Shown here piece by piece: positions 35,939 to 48,480 of a stretch of DNA of 64,000 bases. The notes beneath the pieces are model-generated. The model did no database searches and was not told where the DNA came from. It saw nothing but the letters and a program-made list of their open reading frames with translations. A program made the position numbers and the translations under genes. The DNA is from Osmia lignaria lignaria. Taxonomy: Eukaryota; Arthropoda; Insecta; Hymenoptera; Megachilidae. Each line of letters starts with the position of its first letter. The first letter of the stretch is position 1. Location of the stretch: positions 8,434,501 through 8,498,500 of the forward strand of contig NC_135045.1 in NCBI RefSeq assembly GCF_051020975.1. The letters are read 5' to 3'.

Positions 35939-38900
35939 ACAAGCAACGAGCTCGAAAATTTTCCACCCTTTTCTTGCTCGTTTCACGTTCGAGCCACGCA
36001 ACCGTACCTTTATTACTTCTTTTTTCTTTTATCATAAAAAACTGACGATATCTGAAATTAGTTGAGAGCCTACGCCATGGCACTCGAAGGTTCTTGTAAA
36101 TTTTGAAATATTTTTCGTAGCTTTTTTTTTTGATAAAATAGCATTAGATCCAGGAACCGATGGATTGATTTTGTTCTGTTTTTGAAAAAAGGCCCAGGAT
36201 TGTTTGTTCGCTACGAATGGTACTTTTTCACGATCAGTTGGCTCTCTTTTAAGTTTCATTCTGGTAGCACGATTGCGCAGGAAAGCAAATTGTCGCTGGC
36301 CTGGATCTTGAAAGTTTGAAATCGCCTTCGAGAGCTGTTACGAGTGGGCAGGAAGTTTTGCTACCCGGTGAAATAGCTCCGGCCATGCGACGCTTGCATC
36401 GTGTGTTACCACTCGATTTCCTACGAAACTTTCCTTCTATCCACGTGTGACGTTCGTGCCACGAAGATTCGGGACGCGATAACATCAATTCTGTGAAATT
36501 TATGCTTTCAGAAATGCTTTTCGACAAACGATAAACGAGTTGCACCGATCTCTGAACAGGTTGTTGCAGAGGAATAACCTTAATTTATGAAATTTCTAAA
36601 AATCTAACTTTGGTCGTTAATTTTATTTTATTTTAACGTACAGCTCTTGGAGGTAGTTTTGACAACTTTAGAAAATACGAGGCGATAGTTAAGAAGATAA
36701 AAAATAAAAGATAGAAAACGACAGAGTATTTCAATATGTTTCTGAGCTGAATGCACGAGAAGAAATGTTTGCTCGCGAAGAACACTCCAGCATTGTTTGA
36801 CCAGATAATTTTATCACGGGACAAAGGGTTAATAGGGAGAAACAAGGATTACATTGACAGGATTAATGAATGAGTCGCGACGATTCCGTTTAAAAATATA
36901 TCAGTCGCGGTAAGCACGCTCGTAAATTCCGCGAGAGGGTTAATTCTGCAGCGAACCGATGCGACGGGACCAATGAAGCAGAAAGCAACTGAGAATTGGC
37001 GAATGGCACCATCGTTTCTGGAAATTCTCTATTTCTCGACAAAGCTTTCTTTTACAAATATTATTACTCGAATCTCTACCGTTTGAAATATGTATTGTCT
37101 AAACAATTCTTAAACGATTTGGAAAATTTAAAAGAAAAATTTGAAGATCGACAAGAGTAGCAAAAACAATTGCCATCTGATAAGTCTATCTTAATGTTTC
37201 AACAATAGTCAATAATTTCAATTAACTTCACGACAAAAAGTAAATATATTGCAAGTGTTTAATTACATAAATTGCAAAATTTTGAAAAATTCAGTCGCAT
37301 GGTCTAGTAATGCATACAAAATTGAAATAATCTTCAAGAAATGTACATGTTGTTAGTCATAAGCTTGTTCTGAGTTTCTTAACATTCTTAAACGATGATT
37401 TTTTCACTGATGCATAGGTAAAAGCACTCGAGATGCACTCGAAACTCTGGAATAAGGACAGATACACGAAAGGTTGTCCATTTTATCGACCCGTCGAGCG
37501 ACGCGCGCACGTTTTCTCGTTTCTTCCGGCGATCATGGCTGCCGCTTGCAGCCAATCCTCTTAAATTCCTTATATTTTCTTTATGAATATTCATAGCATA
37601 CTTTACAATATATTTTTGTATAGAAATTATTCGTATTTTGATTGCCTTCTTTGAAGAGGAAACTTTACTTTTAATTAAACCTAAATGAACGATATTATTA
37701 ATCGTAAAAATGAAACATATTTTAATGAAAAATTATTGTAATAGAAAGGTTTTCAAAATCCTTGATAATTACTAATTTAAACTAATGTTAATGAATGTCA
37801 AAATTAGACTTATGCATACTTTTAAATTGAAAATAAATATTTTAACTTTATGAAATTATTCAAATGAGATTATTCTGAATTTTGAATAAAATACCAAGGC
37901 ATAACGAGATACCATCGGAATTCATTTCTCCCCGAGTTTTTAAAGCGAATTCAATAAATATTGTACCAATACATTTTTAACCCCGTTGCCCGTCGCTCCA
38001 GCTGTGACCATTTTCTCCAATCTACATTTACGATACTTTCGTTATCTGCAGCTATTTTTAAAACGTTGCCGTTTTATCACTTTTCAATATTCCAACCCTA
38101 AATTAATTTTCCTTAGGTGGATAGGGTGGACGGGCATAAATTTCCTTTTGATCGTTTCTCGCGGTAGAGAAAGTTTCGAGGAATTCAAGATAATGTGACG
38201 TGTAAGCTTAAATTATTGCAAGATTTTACACGAATACAGCTGCGAAATATTACCGTTATTACATCACTGGATCGTATATGTTGTTTCAACTATTCTTAAA
38301 CGAAATATTTTCAGAGATTTTTCAGAGGATAAAATTATAAAAATTAATAGAGATGTGAAACTCTTCTTTTTAATTTGTTTTAATGAATTCTATCCAATCT
38401 ACACGATTTCTACCTAACTTCAATCTAGCCTGAACAGTGTTCCAGATAAACTTCTTCCCGACGAATAGAATCGTCACGGATGCAGTATTTTCTGCGCGTC
38501 CCATCAGTTCAGCGGTGGTGCGCATGCACCCGCTATTGCAACTATATATACACCGGATATATTGTGCAACAGAAACATGAAAAGGCCACTGCTGTATAAA
38601 ACGTGCTACATTTACCCGTGCTACACAATCCCGATAAATAAAAAAGAAACCAAGCGTTGCAGGGTTGAGTGTCGAAAGCTCATTCTAAAAATTCAAGCAG
38701 CCTATTTACGAGCGCGAACACCTTATATATTTTCTTCGCTTATTATCGTTAACGGAATTAATATATTTTCTGAGATAAAAGATAGCGACGAAGGGAGATA
38801 ATGAAACGGGAAACGAATTAAGGTCGTCTACAAAGAAACCCTATCGGGACATGCAGTTTTACGGACTTCCTTACGTTCGTCTATTACGCAAGACTGCTAC

Positions 38901-39880
38901 GTTCTACGATGGTTATCACAACAGGTCAACGGTCCAAGAAATTGCTGGATTCTTCAATTCCACTGGGTTTTCGAAACGACCGAGATTCTGGACATTGTCT
39001 TCCATCGATCGAAGAAATAATTAAAAATCTACGTTCAGATATCATACCCTAGTAAAATTAAATTATAGATTTACATGAGTATTCTATTTGATCGAGAGTG
39101 TTCAGAAATAGCTAGTAGTAAATTCAAGAACAATTAATGAGGCGCAAGGAATAGGTTACACCATCCAAGTTTCCTTGGAAGTTCAAATTCCCGTTGGCTG
39201 CTCTTGTTCAAGATCCTCTAATTCCAAAGCTAAGACGTTCCTCCCGACTTCCAACTCACATCTTTCTCAGAGTGTATTAGATTGGCTTCGAAATACGTGA
39301 CCTCGCTCGAGAATCAACCTCGTTCCCAACCATTCTCGCCCTCCCGCCGTCCCAGCCTTCTCCTCCAACCATTGCTGTCTTTCTACCATTCTAGGGAACC
39401 GTCGTTGCAACCTCAACCCAACCTTCCTGGAACGCGTCCGTCCTCCCGCCCTTCAAGAGTCTTTGCCCTCTTCGAATGCTTTTCGTTTTTTTTTCCTTCC
39501 CTCCTTTTTTCCATCCCTGAACGCCCTCTTTTCGAACGAATGCACACCATGGCCGAGGAGGACTACCCGCGCAGCAGGGCAGAAAGAGGGGGAGCAAGGT
39601 TTTTGCCGACCCAAAAGGGAGTGGTTAATGAAATCCGTTTTGTCCGAACAACAGAAAGAGAGGACCGAGTTTTTTTTCTGTTACCCTTTCGTTACTTTGT
39701 AACTTCGTACAAATTGGATGGCTGAAATTTTATAGAAGATCCGGGGTACTTTATCGGACAATTCTGCGTTACGCGCGAATAATTTTAATTTAATTTTTGA
39801 ACTTCTGTTAAGAATTTATATTTAACAAAATTTCTCTCGGCTATAAAGAACATCGAATTAGGGGCGATGAGTGGTTGGCA
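35939..39880. other. no supported gene
   Basis: AT-rich. Frames on both strands are below 100 codons apart from the 147-codon plus frame at 39282-39725, which is Pro/Ser/Phe-rich and probably compositional. A (CT)-rich stretch lies at 39300-39530. No repeat was recognised. Confidence 0.35.
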
Positions 39881-40084
39881 TCAAAAAAACAATAAAACGA
39901 GGGGAGCATAATACGCGACATTCGAAATTTTTCGCCGGAACGCGGGTCGGATTTTGTCGACGAAATTCGGGCATTCAGAGGGGGTGGGAGGGGTGATATT
40001 CGCTGGTTCAAGTTTTCGTTCCGCGGGTGGAATTAAATTGGACGATTTCGTGTCGTAGCTGAATCCAACGGAATGACCAGACTT
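39881..40084 (-). CDS. candidate terminal coding exon with a hydrophobic C-terminus
   Basis: On the minus strand a moderate acceptor (aacttttataaccggttcag) is followed by a 67-codon frame ending TGA at 39883-39881. The frame has no ATG. It contains NLIPPAERKLEPANITPPTP and ends SNVAYYAPLVLLFF. A hydrophobic tail at the very C-terminus can be a GPI-anchor signal, but this one is short and that is inference. An in-frame stop lies just upstream of the acceptor, as expected at a real intron edge or by chance. No family is recognised. Confidence 0.28.
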   Translation of the reverse strand, partial: KSGHSVGFSYDTKSSNLIPPAERKLEPANITPPTPSECPNFVDKIRPAFRRKISNVAYYAPLVLLFF

Positions 40085-41272
40085 CTGAACCGGTTATAAA
40101 AGTTTGAATTTCATGCAGCCAGCAGGCAACGTTAGTTTTGTGCTGTCGCGCACACAAGCCGAAGAGGATCGAAGCCACGGGCATGTGCAAGCGTAAGCCG
40201 AAAGTTTAGGTAACCAAAGGAGCAAAACTCATTTTCAATGTGTCCGCCTCTGCTAGCAAATCCAACGAAGCAATTCGTATGCCAACGACTTTCCGTAAAA
40301 ACGTCTCATATCGTGAGACATTGTTAAATATATTACACGACTGGCTTCTCTCTGCTCTAGCGCCATGGTGTAATACATATGTATGGGAGAGCAAACTCTC
40401 CTTTGCTCGTCGATACCGGATCACGTCCCTTGCAAAACTTTTACAATCCTACGTTGATCACTGTCTAGACTCTAGACAACCCTTTTTCCCTCGATGCAGT
40501 TCTGCCTTTCGAATCCTACACCGTTTCCCTGACCATGAAATTTCAAATTTTATTCACGCGAGCTACTATGCTTGAGAAATTCGTCTGATTCATGAATAGA
40601 AGTGAGAAATAATGAAAGAAGATAAAATAGAAGAAATAGAAATCACAGAAACTAATCAAATAATATACCAAGCCCAAGAATTAACAAGGGAAACATTCCT
40701 ACAATTTTTTAAACGCCTCGCATAAATAATTCAACCAAGCAATTTTGCTTGAACATTTCTTCCTTTTCTGCGGTTCCACTAGAAATAATTGAATCGTCGC
40801 GATTGAAACATTGTACACGCAACACTGTAGAAAGGTAATGAGCGTTTCAAGATAGCATAAAGTATGGTGCGTCTAGCGAGGAGTTAACTTCAGGAATCTT
40901 CTCCTTCGAACTTATCTTCTTCTTCTTCCCTTTTATCTCTTCGTTCATTTTTATCTTTTCGTTTTCCATTGCCTGAACATTCGTTTATCCTTTACCGTGT
41001 CTTCTTCGTTACACGCTCAACGAGATCGGTGAAATTCCAACGTTTTCACAATCTCCAAGTTTTCATGTCCTCCTCCGAATATATCCGTGCCGCTTCGAGT
41101 TTCCTTGCCTCGTTCCACGGGAGTTTGCTCTAATGAGACTTCTACAACGTAGACCATCGAGATAGACCGGTGGTTATATATGTATATACGTCCCTAAACC
41201 CTTCGCTACATGGACCTATGTACAGAGTTACAGCATACCGAGTATTTCGCGTGCATTCGTCGTCCAAGTTAC
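40085..41272. other. no clearly supported gene
   Basis: A plus frame of 111 codons (40240-40575) reads smoothly but lacks splice or promoter support and begins at GTG. There is a CTT-rich tract at 40917-40975. Confidence 0.3.
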
Positions 41273-41466
41273 CCTGGAAATTCGTCGACGAGTTCTTGTC
41301 CCTCTATGCGGATATCGTTGCAACCGTCTCGCTGTTTTACGTGGCCAATCTTCCCGTCAACAATGTAACACGCTTTACGTTTGGTCGCCGGCGAATAAAA
41401 TTTCGACTTCCTGACGAGAAAACTCCAGAGATGTCTTTTGTTTTTCACCATTGTTTCGCTAAATTG
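41273..41466 (-). CDS. candidate internal coding exon with strong splice sites
   Basis: On the minus strand the acceptor has a long pyrimidine tract (gcgtttctcctttcgtctcatcag within 41490-41467) and the donor is good (CCAGG then gtaact). Only one frame is open, for 64 codons plus two bases. It is basic, then acidic: KNKRHLWSFLVRKSKFY near the start and IRIEGQELVDEFP at the end. The plus strand is also open (41170-41601, 143 codons). I prefer the minus because of its splice sites. No family is recognised. Confidence 0.35.
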
Positions 41467-41713
41467 CTGATGAGACGAAAGGAGAAACGCGTGGAAAGAT
41501 TCCATCTTGATAAGAAAACTCGACGATCAAAATGGCGGTGTATTAAAGAAAAAATACTCGAGGAAGAAACGGAAGACTTGATTAGTGGAAGAAAATTATG
41601 ACACGAGGCGAAATGGTAGCAAACGAAAGTCGGACTTCAGAGAATATTCTGAGGATTTCGAGGGGGGTGAAGAAATAAAATGAAGGCAGAAGGGGGTGGG
41701 GTTTGGGGTAAAC

Positions 41714-41974
41714 TTATTCGAGATACGACTCGAAAACATCATCAATTCGTGGGCGTCCTTTCGCAACATTGCAACAAGTTGGGTATTTTCTAAAAATAAT
41801 GAAGGGAGAGGACGGGTTGAAAATAGTGGTCAACAGCTGGACTGAGCCCCTTCTCATGGAAGCATAAACTTCCCGACTATCACAACGATCGGTCCTGAAC
41901 GAGCGTAAAGAATCCTGTTTACGATGATATCCTCGGTGCATTTTCAAGCGGATTCCGCTTATTGCGACAGCCAA
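41714..41974 (-). other. open frame of 86 codons
   Basis: The minus frame is open from about 41974 to TAA at 41716-41714. A possible acceptor (ttctttacgctcgttcag) lies inside at about 41897, after which the frame reads TDRCDSREVYASMRRGSVQL. There is no donor in phase with 41273-41466. Coding status is unknown. Confidence 0.2.
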
Positions 41975-44900
41975 CCAGTCCAGACGGTTAATTGAGAAAT
42001 CCTAGACGCTTTCTTGGTTCAACCACCACTGCAATTTACGTACAGGGATTTCCGAGTCATCTTCTATGCTTAGTTGTCGCAGGAACACGAATGCTTTCGC
42101 GAAACAAAGTTGCTGACACGATTCAATAAAAGCCTTAATAAATAATCCTTAAAGACTCGGGTCTGACAGGCACCAAAGATCTTGAAGTCTATTAATGCAC
42201 AGCTTTGATGTCTTTTTATTTAATTTTGCATGTTTGAATGCTGTTTACCATATATTTTTTCATTATTTCATTATTTTTCTTGAATGTATTTTGTTGTGCG
42301 CAGATTCTCAACCAGCATATTGCTTCCAACCCTCGAGGCCAACCGAGTGAATCAACCTTCCACAAACTAATTATCTTTTATATGAAATAATTCTGGAGGA
42401 GCACAAAGATTTATGCACGCAGGTGTAGATAATCGAATATAATGATCACTTATACATATGTAGTTTGCGAAGAATATGATGATGCAGGCTGCGCACAGGT
42501 GTGTTGGTATATTAAGCTGAATAATTTCATAAATTTCTGGTATCTTCTAATTGCATGTAACACTGAATATATGTATCGTGTCTGATTTAAGTTTAAATAT
42601 AGTATGCAATTGCAGCAGTCCTTGAGACGGACTTTATTTGTACTTTATAATTAAAAAAGATAAAGAGATATCTGTTGTGATTTGCTATTTATTCCATCAA
42701 TCTTCCAAAAAATTAACGAAAGATGTAACGTGGCCTTCTCGATAGTTCTTACAAATCATTTCTAGAAGGATGACCATGATCTCGTTTCTAACAGAATGGC
42801 GATCTAGCGGTATTCTACAAGAGAGAAACGGTATTCTTCAAGTACAAAAAAGGGGTTGCCTGTTCTATTGCTGCGAACAAACCGTTTCTCAAGAAACAAG
42901 AAGGCAACCTGGGTCGATGTTACGGAATTTTTTTTCCTGCAAACTTCTTCGCATACCCTTTCGTTTACAGCTATTCCCAGGTAAACTAGTAGGAATAATA
43001 ATCTTGTAGGAATTTATAGATGTTTGCAGAAGCTCTTCAAATTAATTTTTGTCTATTTGTTGTATCAAACAGAAACGTGGAAGAAATAGAAGCATGAACA
43101 CTCAGAGGATCGAAGATTATGATGATTAGACAAAGACGAGACTTTCTATTGGAAGAATCATAAAAGATGATCTTAAGGAAGGGATGAACCAAAAAAAGAA
43201 TGAAAAGGAACATCGTGTGATTGGAAGACGAAGAAAAAGAAGTGGGGGTAGAATGGTGGATACAGGAGGGTAGAGACAATCTTGAGAACGCGAGACAAGC
43301 TAGGTTCGACGATGTTGCGATATTCTATCCTTAAAGGTGAAGCGTGCTTCGGTAAGTTTACTGAATAGTTCTTAGTTATTAGAACACCAAGACAACCGAA
43401 AGTAATTATTGTGTTATCCTATTATTAAATACAGGTTTTTCACAAATGAAAAATCACGAATATATAAAATAACAATGAAGACCTGTACGGAGGAACACGG
43501 ACAAACCACATAAAAACGACTGCATCGAAATGGAAGCAGAAAACCGGCCACTGCGGCAAAATTGCGGAGCGGCGGCTCGAGTTTATTCATGCCCGCAAAA
43601 TATTTCGTGCAAGACTATCGCCTGCGGTTTTCCCTGGATTATGCAGCGAGGACAATGTACCACCAGCTAAAACCGTCCAGCTATCAAAACTTGCCTTTCA
43701 ACGTCATGTCTCTCGGTCAGTGTACTTCAACTACGTGAACTAGAAAAGGGCACACCCTTCAACATTTTATTTGATACTTCTGAATTTTTGAATACGTGAT
43801 TCTACATTTTCAGAAAATAAGGAGAAACTAAAATATTAAATCTATTTCTAAAGGTAAGTTCATATTATTACAAATGCAAAAGGTTAACCTTATAAAAAAC
43901 AACAGAAAAAATTAATTAGTGAATATAATTTTTGGAATTTGGTTTCATGCATATTTCGAGGATCTTATTAAGAATAATCTTGTTTTATGTATTTTCAGTA
44001 TACTCTAAAACGAAAAGAAGGACCAAGAATGAACAAAGAAGAAGAATACAATTTACAATTTCCGTCACGTTAGTTTCATATGACCAAGCTTTCATTCGAT
44101 CTTTCGCCAAACATCGTCAACTCAATGACACATCTTTTTTTAAGCCTTTGCTTTCATATTCCTACCGTTCGATCCACCACGGAGATAATAAAATCCAGTA
44201 ATGATGTACAATATAAAAGACAACAGTTGAGTCAGAACATCTTGACGATAAATTAGGATACCTTATGCTGCGTACACAGTAGAGAGTAGAAGAGCAAACA
44301 TATGATTTTCGTGAATGAACACTTGGCAACTAGACAAATATTTGGTAAACTACTAAAGCCTGATTTACATTGGTAGAGTAAGTGATGAAGTATATTAGCG
44401 GAAGTATACTAATAAGGACTAACTTATCAAATCAAGAAACAAATGGTCTCTCAGCTAAATAATTCTAACCAGTGTGAACTCAGAAGATCCTTTGAGCAAA
44501 CATTTGATCATTTATTTGACCATTTGGTGTGCGCTCGGCTTTATAATTGAAGTTCACTCTGAAGCGCGTTAATAAAATAGCACCACCGCGAAGAGGTTCG
44601 TATTTTCCTTACAAATTGCCTACAAAAGCCACGATTCCACGTAACGAGACAGTCATTCAGAGATCATTTAAGAGAAGACGCGTAGGAAAAGCAGAAACGT
44701 GTATAACAAAATGAAAGCGGCGCTCATTTTATCCCAAGATCATTCGACTGCATCGCGCCAAGTTGAAGTAACGAAAAATACAAACGTACGTTACTCCAAC
44801 TTTATTTTACGTACAGACTGACCCTGAATGTCAGCTGCTACAACATTAGATGTACACGCTGCGTATGACATTCTTGGGATATAAATCTAGCGGGATGCGT

Positions 44901-46207
44901 GGTTAATTGTACAATTGCGATAAATCAAGTGATCAGCAGGGGGGAGTACCGTGATTGCAGATACCTTAGACAATGATAAATCAAACGTAAGGACGTTGAA
45001 GCATAAAATGTAATAGCCTTAGGCTTATGAATATTACGGTAAAGCTACGTATCCAATGTTGCTTGCTTCTTATTAAGCTTAACGAAGATACGCGGTGAAA
45101 AGAGTACGCTATTCTACGCTTTCAGTTAGGTTGGGTTTTCTTCCCGCCTTTTTTGCGATCGAGTTTTATATCCACTGGCATAAACACAAAAGTCTACAAT
45201 TTTATTCTATATCTACTACACGGCGGTGAATTTGCATTGAAAAGATGATCAAATCTTTTTTTCAAAATTTAGAAATAATTCTAAAAATGACAGTGAACTA
45301 TTTATCTTTGTTAACATAATTAGAATAAGTGTATTCTAAGAAGCATGTCAAACTTATATTTAAGATTGCTAAAGCAGTTCTACTAAATATGAAATTGTTT
45401 AAACAATGTGACTTACATTGACGAATTGTTACCGCTGGAAGCCAGTAGTTTGTTAGATGGAAAGCCTTCTTCTTACGAAAATCTTCTCCCGCTGATCAAT
45501 AAATTTCTTAAACGGTTTCCTTGTTATCTGTCAACGAATAATTCATTGCCTACTATGAATGCGAAGACATACGCTTTATGAAGATTTAAACGATTCGCAA
45601 CGTTACGAACGATTCGTAATTAATCGTAGCTACGAAGTAATAATTCAACGGTGGCTAAAGATTTACACACTGTCGTAAAGGTACCCATCGTATCGGTTCG
45701 AATATCTTAGCGCGCCATCGTCAGGAGTTTATTCTAACTAACTGGCATACTCAGCTGTTCCATATGAATGATAGTTTGTTGCATTATAAACATTCTCGTT
45801 TTACAAAATATCAATGAAATTAACTCTACTGTAATATCAAAGGTCAAGAACCCAAAAATAGCAACATACTGCTTAGTATTCAAATTACGACGAGCGACTA
45901 TTTTGTGGTACAAAAATATACGTATTGGAAACTTCTTTTACACGTGGACACTGTGCACGAAATGACTGTCAGTCATCTGTGAGTGACTTTTAGCAGTATC
46001 CACTTGCAAATGATGCTCTTATCAGCCCTTAAGTGGATACCTTTACGTATTAATAATATTCTACATTGATAAAGCAAACAATTAACTCTTCAAATTACCT
46101 ATCCAGTTACACGTTGATTGACGTGACTATGGAGCATTAGTAAAGGTTATGTAATATCTGTCACTTTTACGTCTGTCAAGGGAGACATTCGAATGATTTA
46201 AGAACTT
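41975..46207. other. long AT-rich stretch without a supported gene
   Basis: No frame over 90 codons. A region at 44268-44560 has faint inverted and direct similarities (acattggtag versus ctaaccagtgtg; two 'gagcaaacat' copies) that could be a decayed MITE. Nothing is firm. Confidence 0.4.
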
Positions 46208-46567
46208 CTACAAATCCCCTGTTACAACGTATTTGTTAATTCCGTCGGTTTGTGTTAGTTCGCATGCGAAAAGTGCGTTTATTTTACATGCACCATCGAG
46301 ATACGTGACAAGCAGTTCGAAGCGTGTTCCATGCTCGGCCAGTATGAGACAAAGTCCATGGCAGAGCATGGGGCGTGGGCAGATCGATGATAAAACGAAA
46401 CGATGGTACTGACCTGTATTAACGATCCTAGCAGAAAATTCCAATAGGAGTCGTGCATTATTCAGGCTGAAGATTAAACCGGTCACGTGGTTCCAAAGCA
46501 CGCATGTTACCACTCCGAAAGAACGATACCGTAACACGACCAGACGCATGCGCAATCGCGAACCCAC
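46208..46567 (-). other. open frame of 119 codons beside a CpG-rich block
   Basis: The minus frame runs from about 46567 to TAG at 46210-46208. The first ATG is at 46549, within the GCATGCGC motif. A plausible acceptor (tattggaattttctgctag) at 46428 would make 46208-46427 a terminal exon of 73 codons. The protein contains FELLVTYLDGACKINALFAC and several Cys. No family is recognised. The long frame in moderately AT-rich DNA is mildly unusual. Confidence 0.28.
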
Positions 46568-47200
46568 ACACTGACACTAGCGACTACCACGACAAGCCGA
46601 TGCGGGAGGAGGCGAAACAAACGAATTTTCCGCGAACAAGATGACAAGGTTAGCTGACAATCCGTCGGATAAAATTTAATGCGATCCAACGATCGACACG
46701 GCCGCGTGTCGTGGCACGAACTGGTCACAGTTAATCCGTGCACAGTGCCTCCTCTTCTGTCCTCGAATACATACACGCGAGAAATATCAAAGAATAACTA
46801 TATATCCCCCAATGTGCACAGTTTGATTACGCGTCAATTTAAAAAGCTGCCGCATGCTTATCCTGGAGCAAAACTATCGGATGGTTAACAACGTTATTCG
46901 ACCGAAAAGCTACTCTTTCGATTCACATACGCTCTTTTCCCAATCTATCACTTATTTTTATCACAACACACAACGATGTAACGGAATAACTTCCGGCTTT
47001 CGCGGGCCGCGCGTCCCGATGAAATATGTAGTCTATGACATAATCGAAAGTCAGGCGGGCACGCGAACCCTGTTTATTGGCGCTGCCGTCGACGTCGACG
47101 GTGTGCGTTCCCTATCTACGTCACTTTCGTCGTTGAAGGTGTTGCTAGCTGTAGGTGGATACGGTCGTTTCGGCGCTAGGTAAAGGTAACGCTGTCTGAA
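46500..47200. promoter_or_regulatory. CpG-rich promoter-like block
   Basis: Contains GCATGCGC (46546-46553, NRF-1/Ewg type) and a 16-bp palindrome ccgtcgacgtcgacgg at 47086-47101. A plus-strand donor-like site (GCTAG then gtaaag) follows 47179. A minus-strand acceptor (ctcgaggcgtcttcag) precedes 47195, followed by a 48-codon frame with TASNTFNDESDVDRERTPST. Signals exist on both strands, so direction is undecided. Confidence 0.3.
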
Positions 47201-48299
47201 GACGCCTCGAGAAGAGCCGACTACGGAAGGTGGGGGGTTTTTATGAGTTTGCATCCTATGTACTCCATCGTATCTTTAGTTATGGCACTACGACAAAATC
47301 CTCTATATAACTCCCTAGCCCATTACTTTGTGCATCGAATGCACCAGCCAATTTCTATTTAGATGCTCATATGTGATGCTGTATTTGTGATGCACATTGC
47401 ATTTTCATTTTTCAACTTGGAAAAGGGTAACATTATGCTGCCGGAGAATTTTAGTGAAATTAAGTTCCCTTTCCAGCCTATCTTCGTGATAAGATTGTTC
47501 CTACTGAACAACTTCATTTTTCCCCCCAGATTCTTAATACCCCGGTGCACTAGCTTATCTTACTCGAAGCTTTTGCCTCGAATTAACATTTTAACGCGTA
47601 GTTTAATGACTGGTTGAGATTCTTTAAGACTATGCAATATCGTGTATGTAGGTTTTTTGTGCACGTAAAAAGGGAGTAAAAAAAGAAGAAATTTTAATAT
47701 GTAACTTTTCTGAGTAAACCTAAAGTTTTGATTAAAACATGTAAACGAGTCAATTATTTTTTAAAAAGGTATTTAAAAACAGGATGTATCGTGTCTGTTT
47801 GGCGGGAAAGTTATGCGATCGGTAAAGTAGGATGCGATAGAAATTATCGACCTATTCGAAATTAAACGCGGAAACCAAACCATGCGGAATATTATTACTG
47901 ATTATTAACCAATATCAAATAACAATAACAAATTTGTACAATTTATATAATACTCAGAAAATCTAATCTCAAACATTAAAATAACCCTTAGAAAAAGGTT
48001 TATAATTAATCTCATTTATAATTACAACCTATATCTTTTAATTAAATATTTAAATATATCCAACAGCTGCTATAAATAATATTATTCATATTAATAAAAA
48101 TATGTACAATATATCATATACAAAATGAGCTGCATAGTTAAGTATCATCATGATTACTGCTATTGTTCTTTATTTCCAAAATAAATTCCTCTGAGATACC
48201 GATCATGAAAATCATGAAATGTTACCTGACCAGCTGAAAAGTCCTACCTGGCCTTGCATTGCTCTACCCTGAAAGATTTAACATAAACAAGGACAGAAT
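47201..48299. other. AT-rich stretch, nothing recognised
   Basis: Very AT-rich at 47630-48240. Only short frames are present. Confidence 0.45.
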
Positions 48300-48480
48300 G
48301 ATTCAGCGGAGGGACGGAAGCACTAGTATCGGCTAAAGGGTGGGGGTAATCCTGGGCAGAGAGCGGCCATGATGCTGCGAGCAGCCAATCAACGTGCCGC
48401 GTTGCCCCGTTACGGCGTAATGGCCGCGGAACACCGCCCAATGTAAAAGCCGGTGGACGACACGCTTATTGGACACGAAG
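48300..48480. promoter_or_regulatory. GC-rich block with three CCAAT boxes
   Basis: CCAAT at 48385-48389 and 48438-48442, and ATTGG at 48468-48472, in a compact GC-rich block flanked by AT-rich DNA. Suggests a promoter or enhancer; no gene is attached. Confidence 0.35.

Noticed and set aside
39282..39725. 147-codon plus frame
   Set aside because: Pro/Ser/Phe-rich over a CT-rich tract, with no start context or splice sites that support it.
40240..40575. 111-codon plus frame with smooth composition
   Set aside because: Starts at GTG with no upstream acceptor. An overlapping minus frame is also open.
44268..44560. Possible decayed MITE with faint inverted and direct matches
   Set aside because: Matches are about 9 of 11 bases and boundaries cannot be set.
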